Part shown: positions 1-6,067 of the stretch, one piece after another
How the letters are laid out: every line of letters starts with the position of its first letter
Position numbering within the stretch: the stretch's first letter is position 1
NCBI GenBank assembly: GCA_964442365.1
Contig: CAYTZA010000008.1
Location: 1 to 21,378 of the forward strand
Direction of reading: 5' to 3'
Source: CAYTZA01 sp964442365
Lineage (GTDB): Bacteria > Patescibacteriota > Minisyncoccia > Phycocordibacterales > DAORIS01
DNA length: 21,378 nucleotides
The notes under the pieces: generated by a model
What the model was told of the DNA's origin: nothing
Databases searched by the model: none
What the model saw: only the letters and a program-made list of their open reading frames with translations
Program-made: the position numbers and the translations under genes

Positions 1-230
1 AGACCTTTAGCACAACGACTATCTTCAAGCACTGCCCATGGATTAACAGTAATTCCCTGAACATTTCTTTTTTCATACAGACTGAGGACAACCGTCTCTT
101 TTAAAAAGACAGACGTTGAAGTAGCTTGTTGCTCTTGAGGTGCCTGAACAGTCTTTGACATGTAGATATATACGAGAACGACTATAATACTAACTACAGC
201 AACCAACGCAAAAACATATATTTTCTTCAT
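1..230 (-). CDS. Membrane-anchored hypothetical protein, 3' end outside the window
   Basis: Seen: an open frame from ATG at 230 running off the left edge (76 codons visible). Residues 2-23 (KKIYVFALVAVVSIIVVLVYIY) are a hydrophobic segment after two lysines, so this is a signal anchor or signal peptide; a Gln/Thr/Ser-rich linker follows, then a beta-rich start of a domain with a DSRCAKG motif at the cut edge. Family knowledge: small exported proteins of CPR bacteria often carry a D-S-R-C-P-x4-C-like motif of unknown function, which this resembles. No Shine-Dalgarno sequence is visible; a TATACT-like box lies about 7 bases before the ATG, so the transcript could be leaderless. The gene lies just downstream of tRNA-Asp on the same strand. 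Function is unknown. Confidence 0.7.
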   Translation of the reverse strand, partial: MKKIYVFALVAVVSIIVVLVYIYMSKTVQAPQEQQATSTSVFLKETVVLSLYEKRNVQGITVNPWAVLEDSRCAKG

Positions 231-249
231 AAAACAAGTATATCAGATG

Positions 250-324
250 CGCGGCCAACCGGACTTGAACCGGCAACCTCTCGCGTGACAGGCGAGTGCT
301 CTAACCAAGTTGAGCTATGGCCGC
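250..324 (-). tRNA. tRNA-Asp(GTC)
   Basis: The minus strand folds as a complete cloverleaf. The acceptor stem is GCGGCCA/TGGCCGC with discriminator G73 (typical of Asp). The anticodon stem CTCGC/GCGAG encloses loop CTGTCAC (anticodon GTC), and the T arm is GCCGG-TTCAAGT-CCGGT. CCA is not encoded. It is followed on the same strand by the partial gene at 1-230. Confidence 0.97.
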
Positions 325-401
325 ATATGTTATGACCGTCAAAGTAATGTATCAAAAATTACGTGAATCTGCAATTTGTTAAAAATATAAGCAAGAAGAA
401 A

Positions 402-431
402 GGGGGGGTCTTCTGACCCCCCCTTTTTTTT
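402..431. terminator. Strong intrinsic terminator hairpin
   Basis: A perfect 9-bp G/C-rich stem (seven Gs plus TC, paired with GA plus seven Cs) encloses a 4-base loop TTCT. It is followed by eight Ts on the plus strand and preceded by purine-rich sequence, so on the minus strand the hairpin is followed by TTTCTTCTT. It begins a few bases past the stop codon of the 63-codon gene at 436-627 and most simply terminates that transcript. The A/T tracts on both sides would let it act in both directions. Confidence 0.85.
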
Positions 432-435
432 ACAA

Positions 436-627
436 TCACCTCCGTTTACCCGCCTCGATAGCCTCACTTGGCGAGTAAGCCTTCACGGACTTGCGACACC
501 CACCTTCCGGACAACAACATGAAAGAAAGCCCAATGCCCTCTGTTGATCGGGGGACAAATCCTTACGTCCCTCGTGCTCCGAATGTTCATGTTTCGGTCG
601 TCCGTCCCGATCACAATCTTTGCGCAT
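436..627 (-). CDS. Small Cys/His-rich protein (63 aa), unknown function
   Basis: Not recognised. I choose ATG at 627 because a strong Shine-Dalgarno GGGAGG lies 6 bases upstream, unusual in this window where most genes have none. The upstream extension of this frame runs through the tRNA-Met gene and is not real. The protein is hydrophilic and strongly charged, with His residues clustered at 13-18 (KHEHSEHEG), then a Cys cluster at 37-39 and Cys44 (SCCCPEGGC), followed by a basic tail ending KRR; the Cys/His pattern suggests metal binding, which is inference. The gene has its own sigma70-type promoter (716-743), a leader containing a long hairpin and a possible 9-codon leader peptide, and a strong terminator. 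By eye it is clearly richer in G+C than its neighbours, so it may be recently acquired or under different constraint. No transmembrane segment or signal peptide is seen. Confidence 0.6.
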   Translation of the reverse strand: MRKDCDRDGRPKHEHSEHEGRKDLSPDQQRALGFLSCCCPEGGCRKSVKAYSPSEAIEAGKRR

Positions 628-662
628 GATGCGCCTCCCAAAAAAGAAGAAATGAAGAACAC

Positions 663-696
663 GGGGAATCACGGTATCCATACCGTAACTAGCCCC
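663..696 (-). promoter_or_regulatory. Long leader hairpin / inverted repeat upstream of the small Cys/His-rich gene
   Basis: Read on the minus strand: GGGG, a 2-base bulge (CT), then AGTTACGGTAT, GG, ATACCGTGATT and CCCC. The inner arms pair over 11 bp with two G-U pairs, and the outer GGGG/CCCC closes the stem. The core ACGGTAT-GG-ATACCGT is a perfect 7-bp palindrome in DNA. It lies between the predicted transcription start (about 709) and the ribosome-binding site of the gene at 436-627. It could be an RNA regulatory hairpin, or a DNA operator for a dimeric repressor. Confidence 0.6.
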
Positions 697-698
697 AT
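669..698 (-). CDS. Possible 9-codon leader peptide (uORF)
   Basis: ATG at 698 opens a frame encoding MGLVTVWIP and stops at TGA (669-671). It is preceded 4 bases upstream by GGAGG (703-707), part of a GGAGGTG match to the anti-Shine-Dalgarno. The frame lies inside the leader hairpin, so ribosomes translating it would unfold that structure. There is no run of a single amino acid that would point to a classical amino-acid attenuator. This is a candidate only; such a short frame can arise by chance. Confidence 0.3.
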   Translation of the reverse strand: MGLVTVWIP

Positions 699-715
699 CC
701 CACCTCCAGATATAA

Positions 716-743
716 ATTGTACTACTCGCTTTGTAAATGTCAA
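716..743 (-). promoter_or_regulatory. Sigma70-type promoter for the small Cys/His-rich gene
   Basis: On the minus strand: TTGACA (738-743), a 16-base spacer, TACAAT (716-721). The -35 is a consensus match and the -10 matches 5 of 6. It points to the 436-627 gene, with a predicted transcription start near 709 and a leader of about 80 bases. It sits immediately downstream of the tRNA-Met gene on the same strand. Confidence 0.75.
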
Positions 744-758
744 CAGTAATCAAGTTTG

Positions 759-831
759 TGTCGGAGGTGGGGATCGAACCCACGACCCCAGGCTTATGAG
801 TCCTGTGCTCTACCAACTGAGCTACCCCGAC
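759..831 (-). tRNA. tRNA-Met(CAT), elongator type
   Basis: A cloverleaf of 73 nt without encoded CCA. The acceptor stem GTCGGGG/CTCCGAC (one G-U) has discriminator A73. The D arm has loop AGTTGGTA with the usual GG, the anticodon loop is CTCATAA (CAT), and the T arm is GTGGG-TTCGATC-CCCAC. The paired G1-C72 rules out an initiator. An A31-G39 mismatch closes the anticodon loop, which is slightly unusual. A CAT anticodon could also mark the lysidine-modified tRNA-Ile; elongator Met is the simpler reading but the two are not securely separated here. Confidence 0.9.
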
Positions 832-837
832 AAATTA

Positions 838-912
838 TGGTAGCGGGAGTAGGAATTGCACCTACGACCTTCAGGTTATGAGCCTGACGAGCTACTGCTG
901 CTCTATCCCGCT
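838..912 (-). tRNA. Initiator tRNA-fMet(CAT) with non-canonical elbow
   Basis: A cloverleaf with CCA encoded at 838-840. The body closely follows bacterial initiator tRNA: start AGCGGGATAGAGCAG, anticodon loop CTCATAA, AGGTC variable loop. It departs from the norm in several ways. The D loop is only 7 nt (AGCAGTA) and lacks the G18-G19 pair. The T loop is TGCAATT, so position 55 is G instead of the near-universal U (pseudouridine). Positions 1-72 form A-U rather than the C-A mismatch. The anticodon-stem pair 29-41 is A-U, so only two of the three initiator G-C pairs remain. All stems pair, so it is not an obvious pseudogene. Confidence 0.9.
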
Positions 913-920
913 TACAACAG

Positions 921-949
921 ATAGTAACCCAAAAATCAAGATATCGCAA
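921..949 (-). promoter_or_regulatory. Candidate promoter for the tRNA-fMet/tRNA-Met pair
   Basis: On the minus strand: TTGCGA (944-949), a 17-base spacer, TACTAT (921-926). The -10 box ends 8 bases before the 5' end of tRNA-fMet, as expected for a tRNA promoter with a very short leader. The two tRNAs are 6 bases apart and probably co-transcribed. Confidence 0.5.
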
Positions 950-966
950 ATTATTTAGATATGAAG

Positions 967-1689
967 CTAAAGAACTTTAAAGTCTCTAAATACTTGTTTG
1001 TATAAATCAATTACTCGTCTTGCTTCGCGCGGAGTCAATACAAAAGACTCACCTTGGTGTGCAATAGCATTGCGTATCTTGTGAGCTTCCCACGCCATAT
1101 CAAGACTCGGCATGTCTGCTTTTTCAATAGCTTTCAATCTGTCCCCAACAGTTTCACCATGATATCCGTTTATATCCAAAATCTCATCTAGAATAATATC
1201 AGCTTCAAGAATAGCTAAACGCCAATCACTCGGATTATCAGATTGTGAATATGTAGTTATTTTTTTCCAACGTTTCTGCATAGGATCTTCTTCCGGTATA
1301 TAACCCGCTGGAATAGCGACTAGAGATTTCTCGTCATTGTCCGTCAAAGCTTTTGTTCTCATGTAAAACTTAACTGCAAGAAATATAAAGAAAGCGGTAA
1401 GGCCATAAAGAGCATACTTTATTGCTGTAATCAAAGCACTGATAATAGCCCCCATATATGATGTCTCACCTAAACGACGAAGATTTCTTAAAGAAAAATC
1501 AGCAAATAGGCGCCGTATAGGACTTTCATAGGATAGCTCTGTTGAAACATAGTTACTAACACCAAGAAAAATACCTCTAATCAAAAGATAGAGTAGATAC
1601 AGACCAAATAAAATAAAAATAATTCCTTCGATCGTATATTCAAATTCATGATCTCCTCCACCCCCTTTTTCTTCCTTTTTTTCAGCCAT
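967..1689 (-). CDS. Two-TM membrane protein with C-terminal HEPN-like domain
   Basis: Start chosen at ATG 1689, which overlaps the gatA stop by 8 bases (ATGGCTGA) and suggests translational coupling; a longer frame from TTG 1704 exists. The 240-residue protein has a Lys/Glu/Gly-rich N terminus, hydrophobic segments at about 20-45 and 80-107, and a soluble alpha-helical C-terminal domain (about 150-240). That domain contains R206-N-A-I-A-H211, the R-x4-H pattern that marks HEPN domains. Known: HEPN domains are often RNases in toxin-antitoxin and defence systems, but many are non-catalytic. Here the gene is the last in the ligA-gatC-gatA unit, with no antitoxin beside it, so a housekeeping membrane role is at least as likely as a toxin. 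No gene symbol can be given. Confidence 0.8.
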   Translation of the reverse strand: MAEKKEEKGGGGDHEFEYTIEGIIFILFGLYLLYLLIRGIFLGVSNYVSTELSYESPIRRLFADFSLRNLRRLGETSYMGAIISALITAIKYALYGLTAFFIFLAVKFYMRTKALTDNDEKSLVAIPAGYIPEEDPMQKRWKKITTYSQSDNPSDWRLAILEADIILDEILDINGYHGETVGDRLKAIEKADMPSLDMAWEAHKIRNAIAHQGESFVLTPREARRVIDLYKQVFRDFKVL

Positions 1690-3106
1690 GACGTTTTTGT
1701 TCAAATATCTTACCTATATCAAATAGTATATCCTCTCTAAAGTGTCCTGCCATAAATTGTATACCTATCGGAAGCGCAATACCATCACGATCAACTGTAC
1801 CACTTGGAACTGAAATAGCAGGTATACCAGCAAGATTGGCTGAAACAGTAAAGATATCGGCAAGATACATAGACAGTGGATCCCCTGATTTTTCACCAAA
1901 TTTCCATGCAGGCGCAGGAGTGGTTGGAGTTACAATAGCATCAACACCCTCAAATGCTTTTATAAAATCCTGTGTAAGTAATTTTTGTACAGCCTGAGCT
2001 TTGGCATAATATGCATCGTAATATCCAGAAGACAATACATATGTTCCAAGCATAATTCGTCTTCTAACCTCTTTACCAAAACCAGTACCTCGAGTTTTAA
2101 AATAATCAGCGATTACTGCTCCAGCATCAACATGGAGACCATATCGAACACCATCGAAACGTGTAAGGTTAGAAGACGCTTCGGCTGGCATCAAAATATA
2201 ATACAAAGCCAAAGCATGCTGTAGATATGGAAGAGATATATCTTTAATCGTGTAGCCTGCTTTTTTAAGTATTTCAAGAGATGCGTCAAAATTTTCTCGA
2301 ACATCTTTATCAATACCTTCAGTAAGAAGGCTGTATGGCACAGCAATAATCTTCATCTTTGTATTTGAAATAGAAACCGGTTCATAAGTTGTAGAATCTC
2401 GTCTATCTACACCCCTGATACTCTGAAATACAATCTCTGCATCCCTCACGCTACGAGCTATGGGACCGATCTCATCAAGTGAAGATGCCATAGCAATAAG
2501 TCCGTATCGAGAGACTGTACTGTATGTTGGTTTGAGTCCAACCAAACCTGTAAAGCTTGCTGGCTGGCGTATAGACCCTCCTGTATCAGAGCCAAGGGAT
2601 ACAAGTGCCCCACCCATAGCCACAGCAGCTGCACTACCTCCAGACGATCCACCCGGCACCCGTGACTCATCAACAGGATTACAAGTTACTCCATAAGCCG
2701 AAGATTCTGTAGATCCACCCATAGCAAATTCATCCATATTTACTCTCCCCAAAAATACCACCCCTTCAGATTTAAGTTTTTCTATAACCGTTGCATCATA
2801 AGGAGCTACATAGTTTTCTAGAATTTTTGACCCAGCACTTACTTTTCGGTCTTTTATTAAAATATTATCCTTAATCGCAAAAGGAATACCCGTCAATACT
2901 GTAGTTGTACCGTCATCGATTTTTTTCTGAGCAAAATCTGCTTGAGTATCAAGATCAGTAAACACTTCGAGATATGCATTGATATCTTTGTTTTTCTTTT
3001 CTATCTCTGTTTTATATGCAGTCACTACATCACGCACTGACAATTCTCGAGCAATATATTTGTCGTGAATATCTTGTATTGACCATGAGTGTATATCTAA
3101 TCCCAT
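1682..3106 (-). CDS. gatA: Aspartyl/glutamyl-tRNA amidotransferase subunit A
   Basis: The 474-residue amidase-signature protein of the GatCAB complex hydrolyses glutamine to ammonia, which is used to convert Glu-tRNA(Gln) and/or Asp-tRNA(Asn) to the amidated forms in the cytoplasm. The catalytic triad is visible: Lys79 (FAIKDN), cis-Ser154 (PGGSSGGSAAAVA) and nucleophile Ser178 (GSDTGGSIRQPAS), at the same spacing as in characterised GatA proteins. Length is normal for the family. gatC lies 2 bases upstream and the HEPN-like gene overlaps its stop by 8 bases. gatB is not in the window and must be elsewhere if the complex is complete. Its presence suggests the indirect route to Gln-tRNA. Confidence 0.98.
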   Translation of the reverse strand: MGLDIHSWSIQDIHDKYIARELSVRDVVTAYKTEIEKKNKDINAYLEVFTDLDTQADFAQKKIDDGTTTVLTGIPFAIKDNILIKDRKVSAGSKILENYVAPYDATVIEKLKSEGVVFLGRVNMDEFAMGGSTESSAYGVTCNPVDESRVPGGSSGGSAAAVAMGGALVSLGSDTGGSIRQPASFTGLVGLKPTYSTVSRYGLIAMASSLDEIGPIARSVRDAEIVFQSIRGVDRRDSTTYEPVSISNTKMKIIAVPYSLLTEGIDKDVRENFDASLEILKKAGYTIKDISLPYLQHALALYYILMPAEASSNLTRFDGVRYGLHVDAGAVIADYFKTRGTGFGKEVRRRIMLGTYVLSSGYYDAYYAKAQAVQKLLTQDFIKAFEGVDAIVTPTTPAPAWKFGEKSGDPLSMYLADIFTVSANLAGIPAISVPSGTVDRDGIALPIGIQFMAGHFREDILFDIGKIFEQKRHG

Positions 3107-3108
3107 AT

Positions 3109-3393
3109 TTAAAACATATTTTTTACCTTTATAGCACCATCTTCTGAATATGGAGCAGCTTTAACCAAAGCTTCAGTGTATTCACCACCTTCATACTCAG
3201 GAACATCTTCGCGTAAAACATTGTGGGCACTGGGTACTAATTTGTCACTAACAGATTGTACTGAAACAGCTTGTATTTTAGCTACATATTCAAGTATAGA
3301 CTCTATTTCTGTACGAAAAGAATCTGCTTCTGTTTCAGAAATTTGAAGTCTAGATAGTGTCGCCAAGTGATCAATATCTTTCTTTGAAATCAT
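3109..3393 (-). CDS. gatC: Aspartyl/glutamyl-tRNA amidotransferase subunit C
   Basis: A 94-residue protein of normal GatC length that wraps around and stabilises the GatA-GatB interface. Recognisable features are the N-terminal helix (ISKKDIDHLATLSRLQIS), the central ILEYVAKIQAV helix, the LREDVPEY segment and the C-terminal alternation ending AIKVKNMF. Its stop is 2 bases before the gatA start, so the two are translated from one message. The gap to ligA upstream is 43 bases with no clear terminator, so ligA-gatC-gatA are probably co-transcribed. Confidence 0.96.
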   Translation of the reverse strand: MISKKDIDHLATLSRLQISETEADSFRTEIESILEYVAKIQAVSVQSVSDKLVPSAHNVLREDVPEYEGGEYTEALVKAAPYSEDGAIKVKNMF

Positions 3394-3436
3394 GCATGTA
3401 TACTAGCATTTTATGGAGTTTTTGGAATACGACCCC

Positions 3437-5449
3437 CTACTTCAACAAAGAGAGAAAATCCTGTTCGTTTAACACTACTACCCCAAGACTTTCAGCTTTT
3501 TCTTTTTTTAAACCTGGATTTTCTCCTGCAACGACATAACTTGTCTGTTTTGACACACTCTCAGATACTATACCCCCCTGCTCACGAATCTTCTTTTTTG
3601 CACTGTCACGATCAAGCGAATTCAGTGTTCCAGTTAATACAAATGTTTTTCCCGTTAAAAAACCTTTTGATACTTCACCGAAATAATCATTTGAAACACT
3701 AACATTTTTTAAAAGATCTTCTACATAGATTTGATTTTTTTTGTTTTGAAACCATTTGTACAAAGACTCCGCAACAATATCTCCTATACCATCTATTTTT
3801 ATAAAATCATCTATATTTGCAGTCATAACTTCTTTTATATCTTTGAAATTTTTTGCTATAAGTACAGCAGTTTCTTCTCCAACATGAAATATAGATAAAG
3901 CTATAATAAAACGATCAAAAGATACCTTTCGTGCATGCTCTATAGATTTCAAAAGCTTATCTACTGATTTTTCACCAAAACGAGGAATATCTATGATATC
4001 CCCTTTTTGTATCATAAATATATCTGGAGCATCATCGATAATATCGTTATCAAGTAATACATCAATAATTTTCGGACCAAGTCCTTCTATATTAAAAGCT
4101 TTTTTCGAAGTAAATTGGTATAGTCTTCTTTTTTTCTGCTCAAATGAATCTGGGGAAACACAACGCCACGCAACCTGTCCTGGTATACGCTCTATGCGTC
4201 CATCACCACCACAACCATCGATATGTGTTGGAAATTTAAAAGGTTTTTCACTACCAGTGCGCATATCTGTCACAACAGAAACAATATCTGGTATGACATC
4301 TCCTGCTTTTTGCAAAATTACTGTATCACCAATACGTACATCGAGACGTTTGATTTCGTCTTCATTGTGAAGTGTTGCTCTCGATACAACAGAACCAGCA
4401 ACAGAAACCGGACGAAGAATTGCAACTGGAGTAATCACGCCTGTACGACCCACCTGGAAACGAATATCTTCAATCACCGTAGTAACCTGCTCTGCTGGAA
4501 ATTTAAAAGCAATAGCAAAACGAGGAGCTTTTCCTGTATATCCGAGTATATCTTGATATTGTTTTTCATTGACCTTTACCACTACACCATCAAGCTGATA
4601 GGCTTGTTTATCTTTTTTCTTATACCATGTTTTCCAATACGCAATCACTTCGTCGATATCACGACAAAGTGTACGATGTGGATTAACTTTGAATCCCAAT
4701 CTTTCAAGTAATTCTAATTCTTTAATCTGAGTATCAGGTATTGGTGTGCTAGACATACCTATATCATATATATATGTATCAAGAGGACGTTCTGCTGCCA
4801 CTTTTGGATCAAGCTGACGAAGAGATCCTGCGGCAATATTGCGAGGATTGGCAAAAACCTGTTCACCAAGTTTTATACGTTCTTTATTGATTTTCTCTAA
4901 ACCTTGTTTTGTCATCCACACTTCACCTTCGACAATAATATCAACCGCTTCACGTAAACGAAGTGGTACTGATTGTATTGTGCGTACATTGTGTGTTACA
5001 TCTTCACCAACTTTTCCATCACCACGCGTAGAAGCGACCTTGAGTAAACCCTTTTCATATTCGAGTACAACTTTTAAACCATCGATCTTTAGTTCACATG
5101 TATACGTAGGAGATTCTTTACGACCAAGACCGTCTGCAATAAATCTTTTTGTACGAGTATCAAATTCTCGCATGTCTTCTTCTGTAAAAGCATCGTTGAA
5201 AGACCATTGTTCGACTTTATGAGGTACTTTTTTAAATTGTGGCAAAGGTTTACCAGCCACTCTCTGTGTTGGAGAATCAGATGTTATAAACTCAGGATAT
5301 TCTTGTTCAAGCTTAAAAAGCTCGTCCTTGAGAGAATCCAACGCTTCTGGTGACATAGTTTCTTGATCAAGCACATGATATGCATATCTATGCTTTTCTA
5401 TAGTCACCCGAAGCTTGTCTATGCGTTCTTTTACCTGTTCCCTTTTCAT
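3437..5449 (-). CDS. ligA: NAD-dependent DNA ligase
   Basis: A 670-residue protein of normal LigA length that seals nicks in replication and repair using NAD+. Domains in order: Ia NAD-binding region (about 1-70, with HRYAYHVLD), adenylation domain with the lysine nucleophile K121 in CELKIDGLKV, OB fold (about 320-405, FQVGRTGVITPVA), zinc-finger region (about 405-435), helix-hairpin-helix repeats (about 440-580, FIKIDGIGDIVAESL) and a C-terminal BRCT domain (about 594-670, GKTFVLTGTL). The zinc finger is degenerate: only C413 and C430 remain of the usual four cysteines. The gene follows the minor pilin at 5467-6048 by 17 bases on the same strand, so it may be read from the pilin operon. Confidence 0.98.
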   Translation of the reverse strand: MKREQVKERIDKLRVTIEKHRYAYHVLDQETMSPEALDSLKDELFKLEQEYPEFITSDSPTQRVAGKPLPQFKKVPHKVEQWSFNDAFTEEDMREFDTRTKRFIADGLGRKESPTYTCELKIDGLKVVLEYEKGLLKVASTRGDGKVGEDVTHNVRTIQSVPLRLREAVDIIVEGEVWMTKQGLEKINKERIKLGEQVFANPRNIAAGSLRQLDPKVAAERPLDTYIYDIGMSSTPIPDTQIKELELLERLGFKVNPHRTLCRDIDEVIAYWKTWYKKKDKQAYQLDGVVVKVNEKQYQDILGYTGKAPRFAIAFKFPAEQVTTVIEDIRFQVGRTGVITPVAILRPVSVAGSVVSRATLHNEDEIKRLDVRIGDTVILQKAGDVIPDIVSVVTDMRTGSEKPFKFPTHIDGCGGDGRIERIPGQVAWRCVSPDSFEQKKRRLYQFTSKKAFNIEGLGPKIIDVLLDNDIIDDAPDIFMIQKGDIIDIPRFGEKSVDKLLKSIEHARKVSFDRFIIALSIFHVGEETAVLIAKNFKDIKEVMTANIDDFIKIDGIGDIVAESLYKWFQNKKNQIYVEDLLKNVSVSNDYFGEVSKGFLTGKTFVLTGTLNSLDRDSAKKKIREQGGIVSESVSKQTSYVVAGENPGLKKEKAESLGVVVLNEQDFLSLLK

Positions 5450-5466
5450 ATACAGGGTAGTATACC

Positions 5467-6048
5467 TTACTGCCAGTCAGTGAGAAGAGTCTGTACTGTA
5501 TACGACAAATCTTTAAAAGGTCCTGACTGCCAAGTTATTTTTATATTGACCACAACCTGATTATCATCATCAAATTTTTCAAACCATATTTCTCGTATAA
5601 ATCGACTTTGTATAACTCCACTATCAACATCAATACTATCGCAAGCATCATAACCATATCCTCCAGAAGAAAATGTACTCTGACTTTCCTCTTCAGCAAT
5701 TTCTTGATTGATTATATTTGGATCAAAACACAAACGAAGTTGTTCTTTACTATCCACAACTTCAAATGTTTTTGTTGATGTATCAATACGACAGTTATTA
5801 TCTTTTGTAAAACATTCTACAGGTATTCCAGATAACCAATTTCTTCCTTTGGTTATATTTGTATCTCTAAGATTTCGCAAAAACTCTACAGTTTCATTTG
5901 AGAGATAGTAAGCAACAATCTCATCACGAGCATATTCTGACGAACGCGCTCCTGTACGTACTGACGTCAAAGCTGCTGTCGCTGCAGTAGACAATATGAA
6001 TACAGCAATAATAGTTTCCAATAGAGTAAATCCTCTCGAACCTTTCAT
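5467..6048 (-). CDS. Type IV minor prepilin, PilV-like
   Basis: A 193-residue protein. The N terminus MKGSRG|FTLLETIIAVFIL is a class III prepilin leader, with cleavage by PilD after G6, mature Phe1 and Glu5 (E11), and the long hydrophobic alpha-1 helix. The globular part contains four Cys in the middle region (the paired Cys spacing suggests disulfides) and ends in a beta-rich segment (NIKITWQSGPFKDLSYTVQTLLTDW). It is the third of three consecutive minor pilins in the order FimT-like, PilW-like, PilV-like, the kind of set that forms the initiation/tip complex of the pilus. It starts 19 bases after the PilW-like gene. Family assignment within minor pilins is by position and general shape. 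Confidence 0.88.
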   Translation of the reverse strand: MKGSRGFTLLETIIAVFILSTAATAALTSVRTGARSSEYARDEIVAYYLSNETVEFLRNLRDTNITKGRNWLSGIPVECFTKDNNCRIDTSTKTFEVVDSKEQLRLCFDPNIINQEIAEEESQSTFSSGGYGYDACDSIDVDSGVIQSRFIREIWFEKFDDDNQVVVNIKITWQSGPFKDLSYTVQTLLTDWQ

Positions 6049-6067
6049 ATCTATATTGTACCCTATT

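Noticed and set aside
325..360. Promoter for tRNA-Asp
   Set aside because: TTGATA-N17-TAACAT exists but would start transcription inside the tRNA.
628..709. T-box or amino-acid attenuator in the leader of the small gene
   Set aside because: No T-box sequence, no repeated codon in the uORF and no U-tract directly after the hairpin.
628..816. N-terminal extension of the small Cys/His-rich ORF and an opposite-strand ORF at 544-843
   Set aside because: Both read through the tRNA-Met gene and the promoter/leader; the strong Shine-Dalgarno fits only the ATG at 627.
3993..5222. Several plus-strand ORFs inside ligA
   Set aside because: They are antisense shadows with no family pattern, while ligA is unambiguous.
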